In this document: piece after piece, positions 8,546 through 17,548 of the stretch
Numbering within the stretch: the stretch's first letter is position 1
Layout: each line of letters begins with the position of its first letter
Source of the DNA: CAZULF01 sp964621215
GTDB taxonomy: Bacteria > Pseudomonadota > Gammaproteobacteria > UBA1113
Assembly (NCBI GenBank): GCA_964621215.1
Contig: CAZULF010000014.1
Location: 1-29,514 of the forward strand
DNA length: 29,514 nt
Direction: 5' to 3'
Notes under the pieces: generated by a model
The model's input: only the letters and a program-made list of their open reading frames with translations
What the model was told of the DNA's origin: nothing
Database searches by the model: none
Translations under genes and position numbers: made by a program

Positions 8546-9774
8546 TGTTTAACGAGATGGTTCATGTTTATTACTTTTCTGGTACTCAAAAAAGGATGAT
8601 GGGCCGTTTAGCATTGAAACAGCGTAAAATTTTTTTTGAGTATGATGAAGAATTTTTAAATTCAAGACTGGAGCTGTCTCCATTTAAATTGCCATTAAGA
8701 CCAGGAGTCATCCCGTGTGAAGATACAGTGTTTGAGGGTTTATTTGGAATCTTTAATGATAGTCAACCTGATGGTTGGGGACGTCTTTTGCTTGATAGAA
8801 AACTAATTAAACTAGGTGTTAATCCAGGAACATTATCACCACTTGATCGTCTTTGCTACGTTGGTCGTCATGGCATGGGCGCATTGATGTATGAGCCCGC
8901 TATTGAAAATAACATTCCATCATATTCGAACGACTTGGATGAAATTGCGGAACAAATGTTTCAGTTTCAAGAACAAGATGCGGATCAGTTTGTGGATCAA
9001 TTACTAGCTCTTAACGGTTCCTCTGCGGGAGCACGACCTAAAATAGTAGTTAACTTAGTAAATAATTCATTTACTCCAGATGTTATTGCAACAACAGAAG
9101 TGGATAGTTGGATTATTAAATTTCGGTCATCAATGGATCCGGCTGATATAGGTGCTATTGAATATGCGTATCATTTGATGGCGCAAGCTGCGCACTTAAA
9201 TGTTCCGGAAGCAAAATTATTTTTTTCTAAAAAAGGTGTTGGCTACTTTGGTGTTAAGCGATTTGATCGTAAAAATGGCCACCATTTACATATGCATACC
9301 TTGAGCGGTTTATTGCATGTGGATCATCGATTTCCCAGTTTAGATTATGAAACCATTATGAAAGCAACACAATGGTTAACTAAAGATGTGCGTGAATGTG
9401 AACAGCAGTTTAGAGCTGCTGTTTTCAATATTCTGGCGCATAATCGCGATGATCATGCCAAAAATTTTTCATTTTTGATGGATGAAATGGGCGTGTGGCA
9501 CGTTTCTCCCGCATATGATTTGACTTTTTCTTCTGGGCCTGCTGGTGAGCATTGCACCATGATTAGGGGTGAAGGTAAAAGTCCCAAGCGCGAACATCTT
9601 TTAAAATTGGCTGAAGTGGGTGGTATTAAAAAGCAAATTGCCACAAAAATTATCGATGAAACGAAACAGGCGGTCTCCTGCTGGAAAACATTTGCGGGAA
9701 ATGCAGGAGTTTCAAAAAATATGACCACCATGATTCAACGAGCGTTATGTCAAATCGACAATAATTTCTGTTAA
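8542..9774 (+). CDS. hipA: HipA-type serine/threonine kinase toxin
   Basis: A 410-residue HipA-family kinase. In E. coli, HipA phosphorylates glutamyl-tRNA synthetase and induces persistence; the substrate here is not known. Visible features in order are an N-terminal HipA domain (PFKLPLRPGVIPCEDTVFEG, with NDSQPDGWGRLLLDRKL) and the P-loop-like ALNGSSAGARPKIVV. The catalytic loop is NILAHNRDDHAKNFSFL, with the Asp and Asn expected for phosphotransfer, and the metal-binding site is VSPAYDLTFS. The length is close to the 440 residues of E. coli HipA, so the kinase looks complete. The first ATG (8542) overlaps the hipB stop; ATG 8545 is an equally possible start. Confidence 0.93.
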   Translation: MMFNEMVHVYYFSGTQKRMMGRLALKQRKIFFEYDEEFLNSRLELSPFKLPLRPGVIPCEDTVFEGLFGIFNDSQPDGWGRLLLDRKLIKLGVNPGTLSPLDRLCYVGRHGMGALMYEPAIENNIPSYSNDLDEIAEQMFQFQEQDADQFVDQLLALNGSSAGARPKIVVNLVNNSFTPDVIATTEVDSWIIKFRSSMDPADIGAIEYAYHLMAQAAHLNVPEAKLFFSKKGVGYFGVKRFDRKNGHHLHMHTLSGLLHVDHRFPSLDYETIMKATQWLTKDVRECEQQFRAAVFNILAHNRDDHAKNFSFLMDEMGVWHVSPAYDLTFSSGPAGEHCTMIRGEGKSPKREHLLKLAEVGGIKKQIATKIIDETKQAVSCWKTFAGNAGVSKNMTTMIQRALCQIDNNFC

Positions 9775-9836
9775 ACGTAAGCGATAAAAAAGTTCGCATT
9801 TTCATTGGCAAAAGAGATACAGTAGGAGAATATGAA

Positions 9837-11030
9837 ATGACAAAGTTAATAGGAGGGATCCTCCTTATCATTGGCACCTCCATCGGAGCCGGTATTCTTG
9901 CCTTACCGGTGACGACATCGCAAGGCGGTTTTATCAGTTCATCGATCTTATTATTTTTTTGCTGGATGGTGATGACCACTGCTGCGCTGATGATTTTAGA
10001 AGTGAATATGTGGTTTCCAGAAAACAGTAATATGATATCGATGGCGCGTCATACCTTAGGATGGCGTGGTGAAGCATTGGCGTGGGTCACTTACCTGTTG
10101 CTGCTTTATACATTACTAGCAGCTTATATTGCCGGTGGCAGTGATGTGTTTAATAGTTTATTAAACTTGACTAATGTGCATACGCCACAGTCAATGGCAA
10201 CGATACTATTTACTGTAGTGCTGGGTTCGGTGGTATTTTGTGGTATTACCACCACGGATTATGTGAATCGTATGTTGATGGTAGTGAAGTTGGCGGCTTT
10301 TTTCATCTTGACTATTCTCGTTATTAAACATGTTAATTTACCTAATTTACGTGCGGGTGAAGCGCGATATTTACCGTCAGCTGTAATGGTAATGATTACT
10401 GCGTTTGGGTTTGCGAGCATTATTCCCAGTTTGCGCACGTATTTTAAAAGCGATATGAAAAAACTAAAAACCATAGTGATTATTGGCAGCTTTGTACCTT
10501 TGCTGTGTTATATCGTGTGGGATTTAGCTATTCTAGGTTCGTTACCACTTACCGGTGATAATAGCTTGACGTATATTCTGAATTCCGGTCATGTGACCAG
10601 TGAATTAATGACAGCGTTACAGCATGTCATCAATCTCAACACGATCACCCAATTATCACGTTTATTCACATCAATTTGTGTATTGACTTCATTCTTAGGC
10701 GTAGCTTTGTGTCTGTTTGATTTCTTGGCCGATGGGTTTAAAATTCCTAAACATATAAACGGTCGTATTTTTATCGCGGCTTTAACCTTTTTGCCACCGT
10801 TAATCGTCGTATTATTTTTTCCTGGCGCATTTATTCATGCATTAAACTATGCGGGAATGTGTTGTGTGATTTTATTAGTGCTACTGCCGACGATGATGGT
10901 GTGGCGAGGCGTAGCTCGAAAACAATTTAAAACGGAATGGGGTGTGTTGTCGAATACGCTTGTGGTGTTTGCGGTATTTATTATCGGGTTGGGATTATTG
11001 GCATTAGGAGCGTATCAAACATTTAGATAA
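9837..11030 (+). CDS. Aromatic amino-acid permease (HAAAP family, TyrP/Mtr-like)
   Basis: A 397-residue inner-membrane transporter with about eleven hydrophobic segments. The first segment carries the family signature GGILLIIGTSIGAGILALPV. The unwound GTSIGAGIL motif in helix 1 and the FGFASIIPSLRTYF segment around residue 200 are typical of the hydroxy/aromatic amino-acid permeases, which import tyrosine, tryptophan or phenylalanine by proton symport. The exact substrate cannot be told. AGGAG (9824-9828) is 8 bases before ATG 9837; an earlier ATG at 9832 runs into a stop at once. The gene is 62 bases after hipA and converges on dsbB with only 5 bases between the stops. Confidence 0.9.
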   Translation: MTKLIGGILLIIGTSIGAGILALPVTTSQGGFISSSILLFFCWMVMTTAALMILEVNMWFPENSNMISMARHTLGWRGEALAWVTYLLLLYTLLAAYIAGGSDVFNSLLNLTNVHTPQSMATILFTVVLGSVVFCGITTTDYVNRMLMVVKLAAFFILTILVIKHVNLPNLRAGEARYLPSAVMVMITAFGFASIIPSLRTYFKSDMKKLKTIVIIGSFVPLLCYIVWDLAILGSLPLTGDNSLTYILNSGHVTSELMTALQHVINLNTITQLSRLFTSICVLTSFLGVALCLFDFLADGFKIPKHINGRIFIAALTFLPPLIVVLFFPGAFIHALNYAGMCCVILLVLLPTMMVWRGVARKQFKTEWGVLSNTLVVFAVFIIGLGLLALGAYQTFR

Positions 11031-11045
11031 TTAGCCTAATGTTTG
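11016..11045. terminator. Bidirectional hairpin at the convergent gene ends
   Basis: CAAACATTTAG (11016-11026) pairs with CTAATGTTTG (11036-11045) with one bulged base. The stem spans the stop codons of both the permease and dsbB, so it can act for transcripts from either side. No long T-run follows on either strand, so it may serve as an mRNA 3' stabiliser as much as a true terminator. Confidence 0.5.
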
Positions 11046-11542
11046 GGCATCCGTTTGATTTGATATAACTCCATTATGCCCACGATGATAAAGGCTATCA
11101 AACTCCATCCGGCCAAGCTTAAACCGAGAAAACGCCAAGTCACGGTGGCGCAATCGCTCGTTCCCATCACGGCTAATTTCAGCGCTTGTGATACAGATAA
11201 TGTATCCAGCAAATAACTTAATCCCATACCACAATTACTCGAGACGGCCGGCGGATGCGCTTGTAGTTGTAACTGATGGATAGCTAATAAACTTCCCAAC
11301 ACAGCAAATACACCAATAAGACTGCTATACACGATCACGCCGGGTCGTTGCGGCTTGTGGAGGGCCGCCGTCAAGCACACGAGCCCTATGGCCAAAAAGA
11401 GAATCCGTTGTAATTGGCATAAGGGACAGGGTGCCAGCGTGAGAGCATTTTCTAAATAAAACGCCCCAACTAGGAGTCCGATGCAGATTAAAAATCCGTA
11501 CCAATAAAAAGCCGGCACGCTACTAGGAAATTTTTTGAACAT
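11036..11542 (-). CDS. dsbB: Disulfide bond formation protein DsbB
   Basis: A 168-residue inner-membrane quinone reductase that reoxidises periplasmic DsbA. Four hydrophobic helices are visible. The first periplasmic loop holds Cys39-Pro-Leu-Cys42 (LAPCPLCQLQRILF), and the second holds Cys104 (SSNCGMGL) and Cys131 (GTSDCATVTW). These are the four cysteines that relay electrons to quinone. The GTSDC-WRFLGLSLAGWSL context is characteristic. The length is normal. No dsbA is nearby. Confidence 0.96.
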   Translation of the reverse strand: MFKKFPSSVPAFYWYGFLICIGLLVGAFYLENALTLAPCPLCQLQRILFLAIGLVCLTAALHKPQRPGVIVYSSLIGVFAVLGSLLAIHQLQLQAHPPAVSSNCGMGLSYLLDTLSVSQALKLAVMGTSDCATVTWRFLGLSLAGWSLIAFIIVGIMELYQIKRMPKH

Positions 11543-11618
11543 ATTTCAATCTTCCCGCGGATATTGATAGACAATATACCCGATATTTCCTATTTTATTC
11601 AATAGCTTCCCGAGGTCA

Positions 11619-11647
11619 TTGCATTCCGCCGCAAAAGCCTATAAAAT
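11619..11647 (+). promoter_or_regulatory. Candidate promoter of the rpsU cluster
   Basis: TTGCAT (11619-11624), 17 bases, then TAAAAT (11642-11647) precedes rpsU by about 75 bases. A second -10-like TATAAT lies at 11664-11669 without an evident -35 box. Either could start the rpsU-yqeY-dnaG transcript. Confidence 0.5.
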
Positions 11648-11721
11648 GCCCACCCTTAGCGGTTATAATTTTTATTAATTATTACCTATGAATTGTGTTT
11701 TTAACTGAGGTGTTAATTTAC

Positions 11722-11979
11722 ATGCCAAGTGTACATGCCAAACAAAATGAGAGTTCAGATAGTCTTCTACGTCGTTTCAAACGTGCTTGTGAAAAATCAG
11801 GTATTTTGACCGAGTTGAAACGTCGTGCTCGTCGAACTAAGCCTACTACCGAACGCGCGCAAAAGAAAGCGGCAGCGGTTAAGCGGTTTTTGAAAAAACT
11901 TGCTAAAGAAGCGCCACAACCTGCACGTGGTGTGCGTGGCAGCGCCGTAAAAGCTAAGCCAAAGAAAAAGACATATTAA
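11722..11979 (+). CDS. rpsU: 30S ribosomal protein S21
   Basis: An 85-residue basic protein of the small ribosomal subunit. The S21 core is plain: SLLRRFKRACEKSGILTELK, then KPTTERAQKKAAAVKRFLKK. The start is set at ATG 11722 (MPSVHAK) rather than the in-frame codon at 11695, because S21 proteins begin a few residues before this core and GAGG (11707-11710) lies upstream. Compared with the 71-residue E. coli protein it has an added basic Ala/Lys-rich tail (GVRGSAVKAKPKKKTY). It opens the macromolecular-synthesis cluster with dnaG and rpoD. Confidence 0.95.
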   Translation: MPSVHAKQNESSDSLLRRFKRACEKSGILTELKRRARRTKPTTERAQKKAAAVKRFLKKLAKEAPQPARGVRGSAVKAKPKKKTY

Positions 11980-12015
11980 TTTCTTTTATTTGCTACGCAA
12001 CGGGAGTATGAGTCC

Positions 12016-12468
12016 ATGGCTGCATTGAAGCAACGTCTGCAGGACGATATTAAAGATGCTATGCGCGCAAGAAACCAGTCGCTGCTGGGCGTGCTGCGGT
12101 TTATTTCGGCCGCAATTAAACAGCGAGAAGTGGATGAGCGTATTGAGTTATCTGATGATCAGATTATTTCTGTATTAGATAAAATGACAAAACAACGCCG
12201 TGAATCTATCGAACAATTTAAAGCTGCGGGCCGCGATGATTTAGTTGAAAAAGAAAATTTTGAACTGCAGACGATAGAGGTCTATTTGCCAAAAGCATTA
12301 ACCGCGAGTGAATTAGAACAATTAATCGCAGCAGCTATTGCAGAGCAAGGCGCCACATCGATAAAAGATATGGCGAAAGTGATGGCGGTGCTTCGCCCGC
12401 AAGTGATTGGCCGCGCGGATATGGCTCAAGTCAGTCAAGCGATTAAAGATCGTCTCACGCCAGCATAA
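12016..12468 (+). CDS. yqeY: GatB/YqeY domain protein
   Basis: A 150-residue protein of the YqeY family, related to the tail domain of the GatB amidotransferase subunit. It begins LKQRLQDDIKDAMRARNQSL and has LRFISAAIKQREVDERIELS and KQRRESIEQFKAAGRDDLVE, which are strong family signatures. The C-terminal half forms the small helical tail (MAKVMAVLRPQVIGRADMAQ). Its biochemical role is not settled; a link to tRNA-dependent amidation is supposed from the domain. GGGAG (12002-12006) precedes the ATG. It lies between rpsU and dnaG, an arrangement I recall in many gammaproteobacteria. Confidence 0.93.
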   Translation: MAALKQRLQDDIKDAMRARNQSLLGVLRFISAAIKQREVDERIELSDDQIISVLDKMTKQRRESIEQFKAAGRDDLVEKENFELQTIEVYLPKALTASELEQLIAAAIAEQGATSIKDMAKVMAVLRPQVIGRADMAQVSQAIKDRLTPA

Positions 12469-12469
12469 T

Positions 12470-12489
12470 GTAGCCTGGATGAAGCGAAG
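12470..12489 (+). repeat. Fragment of the GTAGCCTGGATG repeat
   Basis: GTAGCCTGGATGAAGCGAAG repeats the left part of the element at 2867-2897 with one change. It starts right after the yqeY stop codon and abuts the larger inverted repeat at 12515-12625. Confidence 0.5.
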
Positions 12490-12514
12490 AATTTGGAACA
12501 CGACACGTTACATA

Positions 12515-12625
12515 GACCTTGGGGCATGAATGTCTTCGTGAAGCATGTGAGGCAGGGATGCCGAACGTGAGCCTACAGGGACGTATTTACGGCGTCTTCA
12601 CGAAGATCTTTCATACCCCAAGGTC
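12515..12625. repeat. Long inverted repeat between yqeY and dnaG
   Basis: The left arm 12515-12543 (starting GACCTTGGGGCATGAA) and right arm 12596-12625 (ending CATACCCCAAGGTC) are nearly perfect inverted repeats of 29-30 bases around a 52-base centre containing GAGCCTACAGGGACGTATTT. This forms a large hairpin 28 bases before the dnaG start. It looks like a dispersed palindromic insertion unit. It could weaken read-through from rpsU into dnaG, similar in position to the attenuator before E. coli dnaG. Confidence 0.75.
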
Positions 12626-12653
12626 AGTGAATACCCAAGGTAGCACCACTTCT

Positions 12654-14405
12654 ATGGCAGGAAGAATTCCTAAATCTTTCATCACGGATTTACTCAATCG
12701 AGTAGATATTGTTGATGTTGTTGATAGTCGGGTAACACTTAAAAAAACCGGCAGCAACTATGTCGCCTGCTGTCCCTTTCATCAAGAAAAATCCCCCTCT
12801 TTCACTGTAAGCCCCACCAAACAATTCTATCATTGCTTTGGTTGTGGCAGTCATGGCAGTGCGATTTCATTTTTGATGGAATATGATCGCATGGAGTACG
12901 TGGAAGCGATTGAAACATTGGCAAGTCAGTTGGGATTGGCGGTACCTTACGAATCTTCGGATTGGCATGGTAAAAGTAATAAAGTTTCACCGGACCTCTA
13001 TCAATATTTACAACAAGCCGCACAATTTTATCAATCACAATTACCCTTATCACCTAAAGCGCAACACTACGTTGAGCAACGCGGGTTGTCGTCGCAAGTG
13101 ATACAAACATTTGGTTTAGGTTATGCACCTGCCGGTTGGGGACATTTAGCTGAACAATTTACTACAGACCTGCATCCCCTATTAGAAAAAATTGGTTTAG
13201 TCATAAAAAATAAATTGGATCGTTACCATGATCGTTTCCGTGATCGCATTATGTTTCCCATTCGCGATCAACGTGGTCGAGTATTAGGTTTTGGTGGGCG
13301 CATCATTGATAAAGAGGCTGAGCCAGAACAACCCAAATATCTTAATTCGCCTGAGACGCCTGTATTCCATAAAGGCAGTGCGTTATATGGCCTTTATGAG
13401 GCACTACAGGCACATCGAGAATTGCCACGCGCGCTTATTGTCGAAGGCTATATGGATGTCATTGCATTGGCGCAATTTGGCATTAACTATGCGATGGCGA
13501 GTATGGGTACCGCTGCGACCCGACAACATTTAGAAAGACTATTTCGTTACACGCCGACAATCATTTTTTGTTTTGATGGTGATAATGCGGGTAAAGCCGC
13601 AGCGCGACGTGCATTAGATACCGTGTTACCCTTGATGGAAGATGGTCGGCAAGTGCGTTTTATGTTTTTACCTGAAGAACATGATCCAGATAGCTTGATT
13701 CGACAGGAAGGCGTTGATGCATTTTTGGAGCGCATGGATACAGCGATGGGCATTGGTGAATATTGTTTTAATACGTTGCAGCAGCAAGTGGATATGTCGT
13801 CTTTAGATGGACGCGCGACCTTAACCAAATTAGCAGCAGACATGATTGAACCTATTCCAACCGGTGCATTTCGTAACATGATGGTAACGGATTTAGCTCG
13901 TCGTTCCCGCATGAGCCAAGATAATTTGGCGCAATTTGTGCGTTCATCGCATCAGCCAACAGGACATCACACTAAAAAAGCGAAAGCGCGTAATACGGAT
14001 AGCCGTCCAACAGCGATGCGATTAGTGATTGCATTATTACTGCAGCAACCGGCGCTAGTGCGTTTATTACCGGATGCATGGCAACAGTTAGATGAGAATA
14101 TTCCTGGTGCAGCGCTACTGAATCAACTTATTGATTTATTACGTGAACAACCTACATTAACTACAGCGGCGTTATTAGAATTTTGGCGTGAACATCCCGA
14201 TTCTATACAAGTAAGTAAATTAGTTAGTATGGCTATTCCCATACCAGATGACGGAATTGAAGCGGAGTTTTGTGGAGCTATACAACAAATAGCCAAAATG
14301 ACTGATGAACAAACCATCGCTATATTGTTGCAGAAGGCGAACAGCGAGGGCCTAAGTGATGACGAGAAGCGCCAACTGCAAGAATTGATTAGAAAAGTAA
14401 AATAA
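12654..14405 (+). CDS. dnaG: DNA primase
   Basis: A 583-residue primase that makes RNA primers at the replication fork with DnaB helicase. The zinc-binding domain has Cys40, His43, Cys61 and Cys64 (CCPFHQEKSPSF, then FYHCFGCGSHGSAISFLM). The TOPRIM catalytic core carries ALIVEGYMDVIALAQFG with its Glu and IIFCFDGDNAGKAA with the DxD acidic pair. The C-terminal ~140 residues form the helicase-interacting domain. The start is taken at ATG 12654 (MAGRIPKSFI), which matches the family N-terminus. The frame extends upstream to 12519, but that part is translated inverted repeat. The upstream AAGG is 13 bases away, so initiation may be weak. Confidence 0.96.
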   Translation: MAGRIPKSFITDLLNRVDIVDVVDSRVTLKKTGSNYVACCPFHQEKSPSFTVSPTKQFYHCFGCGSHGSAISFLMEYDRMEYVEAIETLASQLGLAVPYESSDWHGKSNKVSPDLYQYLQQAAQFYQSQLPLSPKAQHYVEQRGLSSQVIQTFGLGYAPAGWGHLAEQFTTDLHPLLEKIGLVIKNKLDRYHDRFRDRIMFPIRDQRGRVLGFGGRIIDKEAEPEQPKYLNSPETPVFHKGSALYGLYEALQAHRELPRALIVEGYMDVIALAQFGINYAMASMGTAATRQHLERLFRYTPTIIFCFDGDNAGKAAARRALDTVLPLMEDGRQVRFMFLPEEHDPDSLIRQEGVDAFLERMDTAMGIGEYCFNTLQQQVDMSSLDGRATLTKLAADMIEPIPTGAFRNMMVTDLARRSRMSQDNLAQFVRSSHQPTGHHTKKAKARNTDSRPTAMRLVIALLLQQPALVRLLPDAWQQLDENIPGAALLNQLIDLLREQPTLTTAALLEFWREHPDSIQVSKLVSMAIPIPDDGIEAEFCGAIQQIAKMTDEQTIAILLQKANSEGLSDDEKRQLQELIRKVK

Positions 14406-14408
14406 AAA

Positions 14409-14449
14409 CTGGATATATCCAGAAAAAAGGACTACAATCTGCAGTCCTT
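14409..14449 (+). terminator. Two small hairpins between dnaG and rpoD
   Basis: CTGGATATATCCAG (14409-14422) is a perfect palindrome. AAGGACT (14427-14433) pairs with AGTCCTT (14443-14449). No T-run follows, so complete termination is doubtful; partial termination or RNA processing between dnaG and rpoD is more likely. Confidence 0.4.
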
Positions 14450-14536
14450 ATTATGGGGCATAAACTGTACACTGCAATAAATGGATCTTGTTTGCCCGTT
14501 ATTGTGCCTTCTTCATAAACTAACTTGGTATTGATT

Positions 14537-16501
14537 ATGACGATAGAACGACACCCAGATGGATTTGATCCAGATGAGTTTGATCCGGATAGTCTTAAAG
14601 CTCAACAGCTAACACACATGATCCGTAAGGCAAAAGAGCAGGGTTTTTTAACCCGCGCAGATCTTAGCGATGATCTCCCGCCTGAAATTATTGATGATGC
14701 TGAGCGTTACGATGATTTTATCAACATGCTGCAATCGTTTGGTATTGAAGTGCTTGAACAAGCGCCTGATACGGATACATTGCAATGGAGCAATGAAACA
14801 ATCAGTGGCGTGGATGCAGATGAAGTAGCTCAACAAGCAGCAGAAGAATTCTCTAGCCTTCAAATCGAAGTTCATCGTACCTCTGATCCCGTGCGCATGT
14901 ATATGCGTGAAATGGGTTCAGTTGAGCTATTAACTCGTCAAGGTGAAATTGTTATTGCTCGTCGTATTGAAGAAGGGCTAAAAATCATTTTGGCTGCACT
15001 ATCGCAGCATCCACAAATTATTGCAGATATTTTACAAGAATATGCACGTTTACAAAATGAAGAAGGCCGTATAGGCGATTTGATTATTGGTTTTACTGAT
15101 GAAGAGCCTGAAATTTCAGAAATTGAAGTTCCGCTTGATGCAGGATTAGATGATGAAGAATCCGAAGCGCCCATCGCTGATGTGGATGTGGAAGATGAAA
15201 AAGAAGGCGGTGAGGGTACTGGTGGCGATGGCGGTGATGGTGATGGCGCGGCGAGTCCATTGGAGTCGGGTCCTGATCCTGAATTAGTAAGAGAACGTTT
15301 TGCTAAATTACAAACACTGTATGATGCTGCGATTGCGGCAGAGAAAAAGCATGGTAAAACGCACAAACAAACTATCACTAAGCGAAATGAATTAGCCGAA
15401 GAGTTTGTTAAATTTAAATTGGTTCCAAGGCATTTTGAGCGATTATCGAAAACGATGCGTGCATTGTTGGAAAAAGTTCGTGCGCAAGAACGTCAAATTA
15501 TGGATTTTTGTACTAAAAAATCCAAAATGCCACGCGATATTTTCATTAAATCCTTCCGTGGCAATGAAACTAATGTGGAGTGGGCTGATAAACACATCGC
15601 TGCGAAAAAACCTTACTCTGAAGCATTGCAAGGTTTCAAACGTGAAATTATTCGCGCACAAAAGAAAATTGCTGTTTTTGAACAAGAAAGCGGTTTAACC
15701 ATTGCTGAAATTCAAGAAATTAATCGCGGTATGTCAGTCGGCGAAGCCAAATCACGTCGCGCGAAAAAAGAAATGATCGAAGCTAACTTACGTTTGGTTA
15801 TTTCTATCGCCAAAAAATATACCAATCGCGGATTGCAATTTTTGGATTTGATTCAAGAAGGTAATATTGGTTTGATGAAAGCGGTTGATAAGTTTGATTA
15901 TCGTCGTGGTTATAAATTCTCGACTTATGCAACTTGGTGGATTCGTCAAGCGATTACTCGTGCGATTGCCGATCAAGGTCGAACTATCCGTATCCCAGTT
16001 CATATGATCGAAACCATTCATAAATTAAATCGCGTTCAACGACAAATTCTGCAGGAAACCGGAGTTGAACCTTCTCCTGAAGAATTAAGTCGCCGAGTGG
16101 ATATGGCAGAAGATAAGGTGCGCAAAGTATTAAAAATTGCGAAAGAACCTATCTCTATGGAAACTCCCGTAGGTGATGATGATGATACTAGCTTAGGTGA
16201 ATTTATTGTTGACGGCTCAGTGGTTTCGCCATTGGAAGCTGCAACGATTGAAGGTTTACGTGAAGCTATGCAACGTATTCTGTCGTCACTCACTGCGCGT
16301 GAAGCGAAAGTATTGCGTATGCGTTTTGGTATTGATATGAATACCGATCACACCTTGGAAGAAGTTGGAAAACAGTTTGATGTGACTCGCGAACGTATTC
16401 GTCAAATCGAAGCCAAAGCGTTGCGTAAATTACGCCATCCTAGCCGCTCACAAGAGTTGCAAGGTTTCCAAGATTTGATTGATACTGAAGAAGGGTTCTA
16501 A
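14537..16501 (+). CDS. rpoD: RNA polymerase sigma-70 factor
   Basis: The primary sigma factor, 654 residues from ATG 14537; the frame also opens upstream at a TTG (14525). Region 1.1 (LTHMIRKAKEQGFLTRADLS) is followed by region 1.2 (DPVRMYMREMGSVELLTRQG). A non-conserved segment follows, with an acidic, Gly-rich stretch (EGGEGTGGDGGDGDGAAS). Region 2 is near identical to E. coli (IEANLRLVISIAKKYTNRGL, KFSTYATWWIRQAITRAIAD). Region 3 and region 4 (TLEEVGKQFDVTRERIRQIE) complete the protein. It recognises -35/-10 promoters such as those noted in this window. No strong ribosome binding site is visible before the start. Confidence 0.96.
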   Translation: MTIERHPDGFDPDEFDPDSLKAQQLTHMIRKAKEQGFLTRADLSDDLPPEIIDDAERYDDFINMLQSFGIEVLEQAPDTDTLQWSNETISGVDADEVAQQAAEEFSSLQIEVHRTSDPVRMYMREMGSVELLTRQGEIVIARRIEEGLKIILAALSQHPQIIADILQEYARLQNEEGRIGDLIIGFTDEEPEISEIEVPLDAGLDDEESEAPIADVDVEDEKEGGEGTGGDGGDGDGAASPLESGPDPELVRERFAKLQTLYDAAIAAEKKHGKTHKQTITKRNELAEEFVKFKLVPRHFERLSKTMRALLEKVRAQERQIMDFCTKKSKMPRDIFIKSFRGNETNVEWADKHIAAKKPYSEALQGFKREIIRAQKKIAVFEQESGLTIAEIQEINRGMSVGEAKSRRAKKEMIEANLRLVISIAKKYTNRGLQFLDLIQEGNIGLMKAVDKFDYRRGYKFSTYATWWIRQAITRAIADQGRTIRIPVHMIETIHKLNRVQRQILQETGVEPSPEELSRRVDMAEDKVRKVLKIAKEPISMETPVGDDDDTSLGEFIVDGSVVSPLEAATIEGLREAMQRILSSLTAREAKVLRMRFGIDMNTDHTLEEVGKQFDVTRERIRQIEAKALRKLRHPSRSQELQGFQDLIDTEEGF

Positions 16502-16510
16502 TTGGGAACT

Positions 16511-16538
16511 CCCCTTTCTCCCGCTTGCGGGAGAGGGG
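16511..16538 (+). terminator. GC-rich hairpin after rpoD
   Basis: CTCCCGC (16518-16524) and GCGGGAG (16527-16533) form a tight stem with a TT loop, and outer CCCC/GGGG can extend it. A further GGGGAGAGGG follows. It belongs to a common family of intergenic palindromic repeats and may terminate rpoD transcription, though no T-run follows. Confidence 0.5.
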
Positions 16539-16568
16539 TCGGGGAGAGGGTAAACGGAGGTTGTTATC

Positions 16569-17465
16569 ATGATCATGCTACGTCGCGCCATAGCCTACTT
16601 TATCGATATACTATTACTCGCTGCTCCTTTTTTCTTATTAAACTGGCTCTACCCTACTCTGCTACTCACTATTTATCCCTGGGGACAATTTCTAGGTTTT
16701 ACCGCCGGACTCATTTATTTTACCTTGTTAGATTGCCGCGCAACGGTTGGGAAAAAATTATTAAAATTGCAGATTGTTGATAATCAAGAACAACCTATCA
16801 CACATTTAATTGCAGCATTAAGATATATCATCATCGGCGTGCCACTCTATTTGATTGCTGTTATTAATTATGTGACGACGAGCGCAGATGGTACTGCCTT
16901 ATGGTTGTTATTGATTTTAATTCAAGCTTATCTAGTTATTTTCAATCGCAAAAATAATGCATTAATACAAGATATTTTTTGCCACACACATGTCATTGCT
17001 ACAAATAAAAAAGAAAAATTTCATCCTCACACAACACCGAGAAAACATGTAGTAGCAATCGAGATATTAACTGCATTAGTTGTTCTTTCAGTTGCAATTA
17101 CCTATATATTCCCAGATAAAATATTCGATAAATATTTCTTTAATAGTGTTGGTATTACGATGAAGCAATTTGACACCATCGTCGAAGGACAGAAAGCCGA
17201 AAACAAAGAAATTGCTGCCATCACTATTTCAAGCTATCTTAATGATAAAGGTGTGGTTATAGATATCATTGCCACTACCAATAACCCTGAACGCCTCAAA
17301 CAAATAGCCCAACAAACAGGAGAGGCTTTCGCTAAAATATTGCCTCATGACTACCCCGTTGCAGTGAATATCATCACCATCAATGATTTCGGCTTGAGTA
17401 AAGTAGGACAAACCCTTACCAATGCTTGGACTAACACTTCCCTAAACCCAATCAAGAAGGTATAA
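16569..17465 (+). CDS. RDD family membrane protein
   Basis: A 298-residue protein. The N-terminal ~150 residues form an RDD domain with three or four membrane helices: RRAIAYFIDILLLAAPFFLL with the conserved Arg and Asp, then TVGKKLLKLQIVDNQEQPIT, a hallmark loop, then AALRYIIIGVPLYLIAVINY. A further hydrophobic helix (AIEILTALVVLSVAITYIF, ~residues 161-179) leads to a ~115-residue soluble C-terminal domain of unknown type. RDD proteins are thought to act in transport or ion exchange, without a uniform role. GGAGG (16556-16560) sits 8 bases before ATG 16569. It follows rpoD by 67 bases across a hairpin. Confidence 0.82.
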   Translation: MIMLRRAIAYFIDILLLAAPFFLLNWLYPTLLLTIYPWGQFLGFTAGLIYFTLLDCRATVGKKLLKLQIVDNQEQPITHLIAALRYIIIGVPLYLIAVINYVTTSADGTALWLLLILIQAYLVIFNRKNNALIQDIFCHTHVIATNKKEKFHPHTTPRKHVVAIEILTALVVLSVAITYIFPDKIFDKYFFNSVGITMKQFDTIVEGQKAENKEIAAITISSYLNDKGVVIDIIATTNNPERLKQIAQQTGEAFAKILPHDYPVAVNIITINDFGLSKVGQTLTNAWTNTSLNPIKKV

Positions 17466-17548
17466 TATCCCTCTTCTCGTAGCCCCGGCCGGCGTCTCCG
17501 CCGTGCCAACGCCAGTGGTTTTCCAACCACCCGCAAGTAACACACTAC

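Noticed and set aside
11695..11721. Earlier rpsU start at 11695
   Set aside because: S21 proteins begin near MPSVHAK; the extension would overlap the ribosome binding site at 11707-11710.
12519..12653. N-terminal extension of dnaG from 12519
   Set aside because: These 45 codons are translated inverted repeat, and DnaG homologues begin at the MAGRIPKSFI position (12654).
15405..15698. Frames overlapping rpoD and other housekeeping genes on either strand
   Set aside because: They are shadows of well-conserved genes with no independent motif or binding site.
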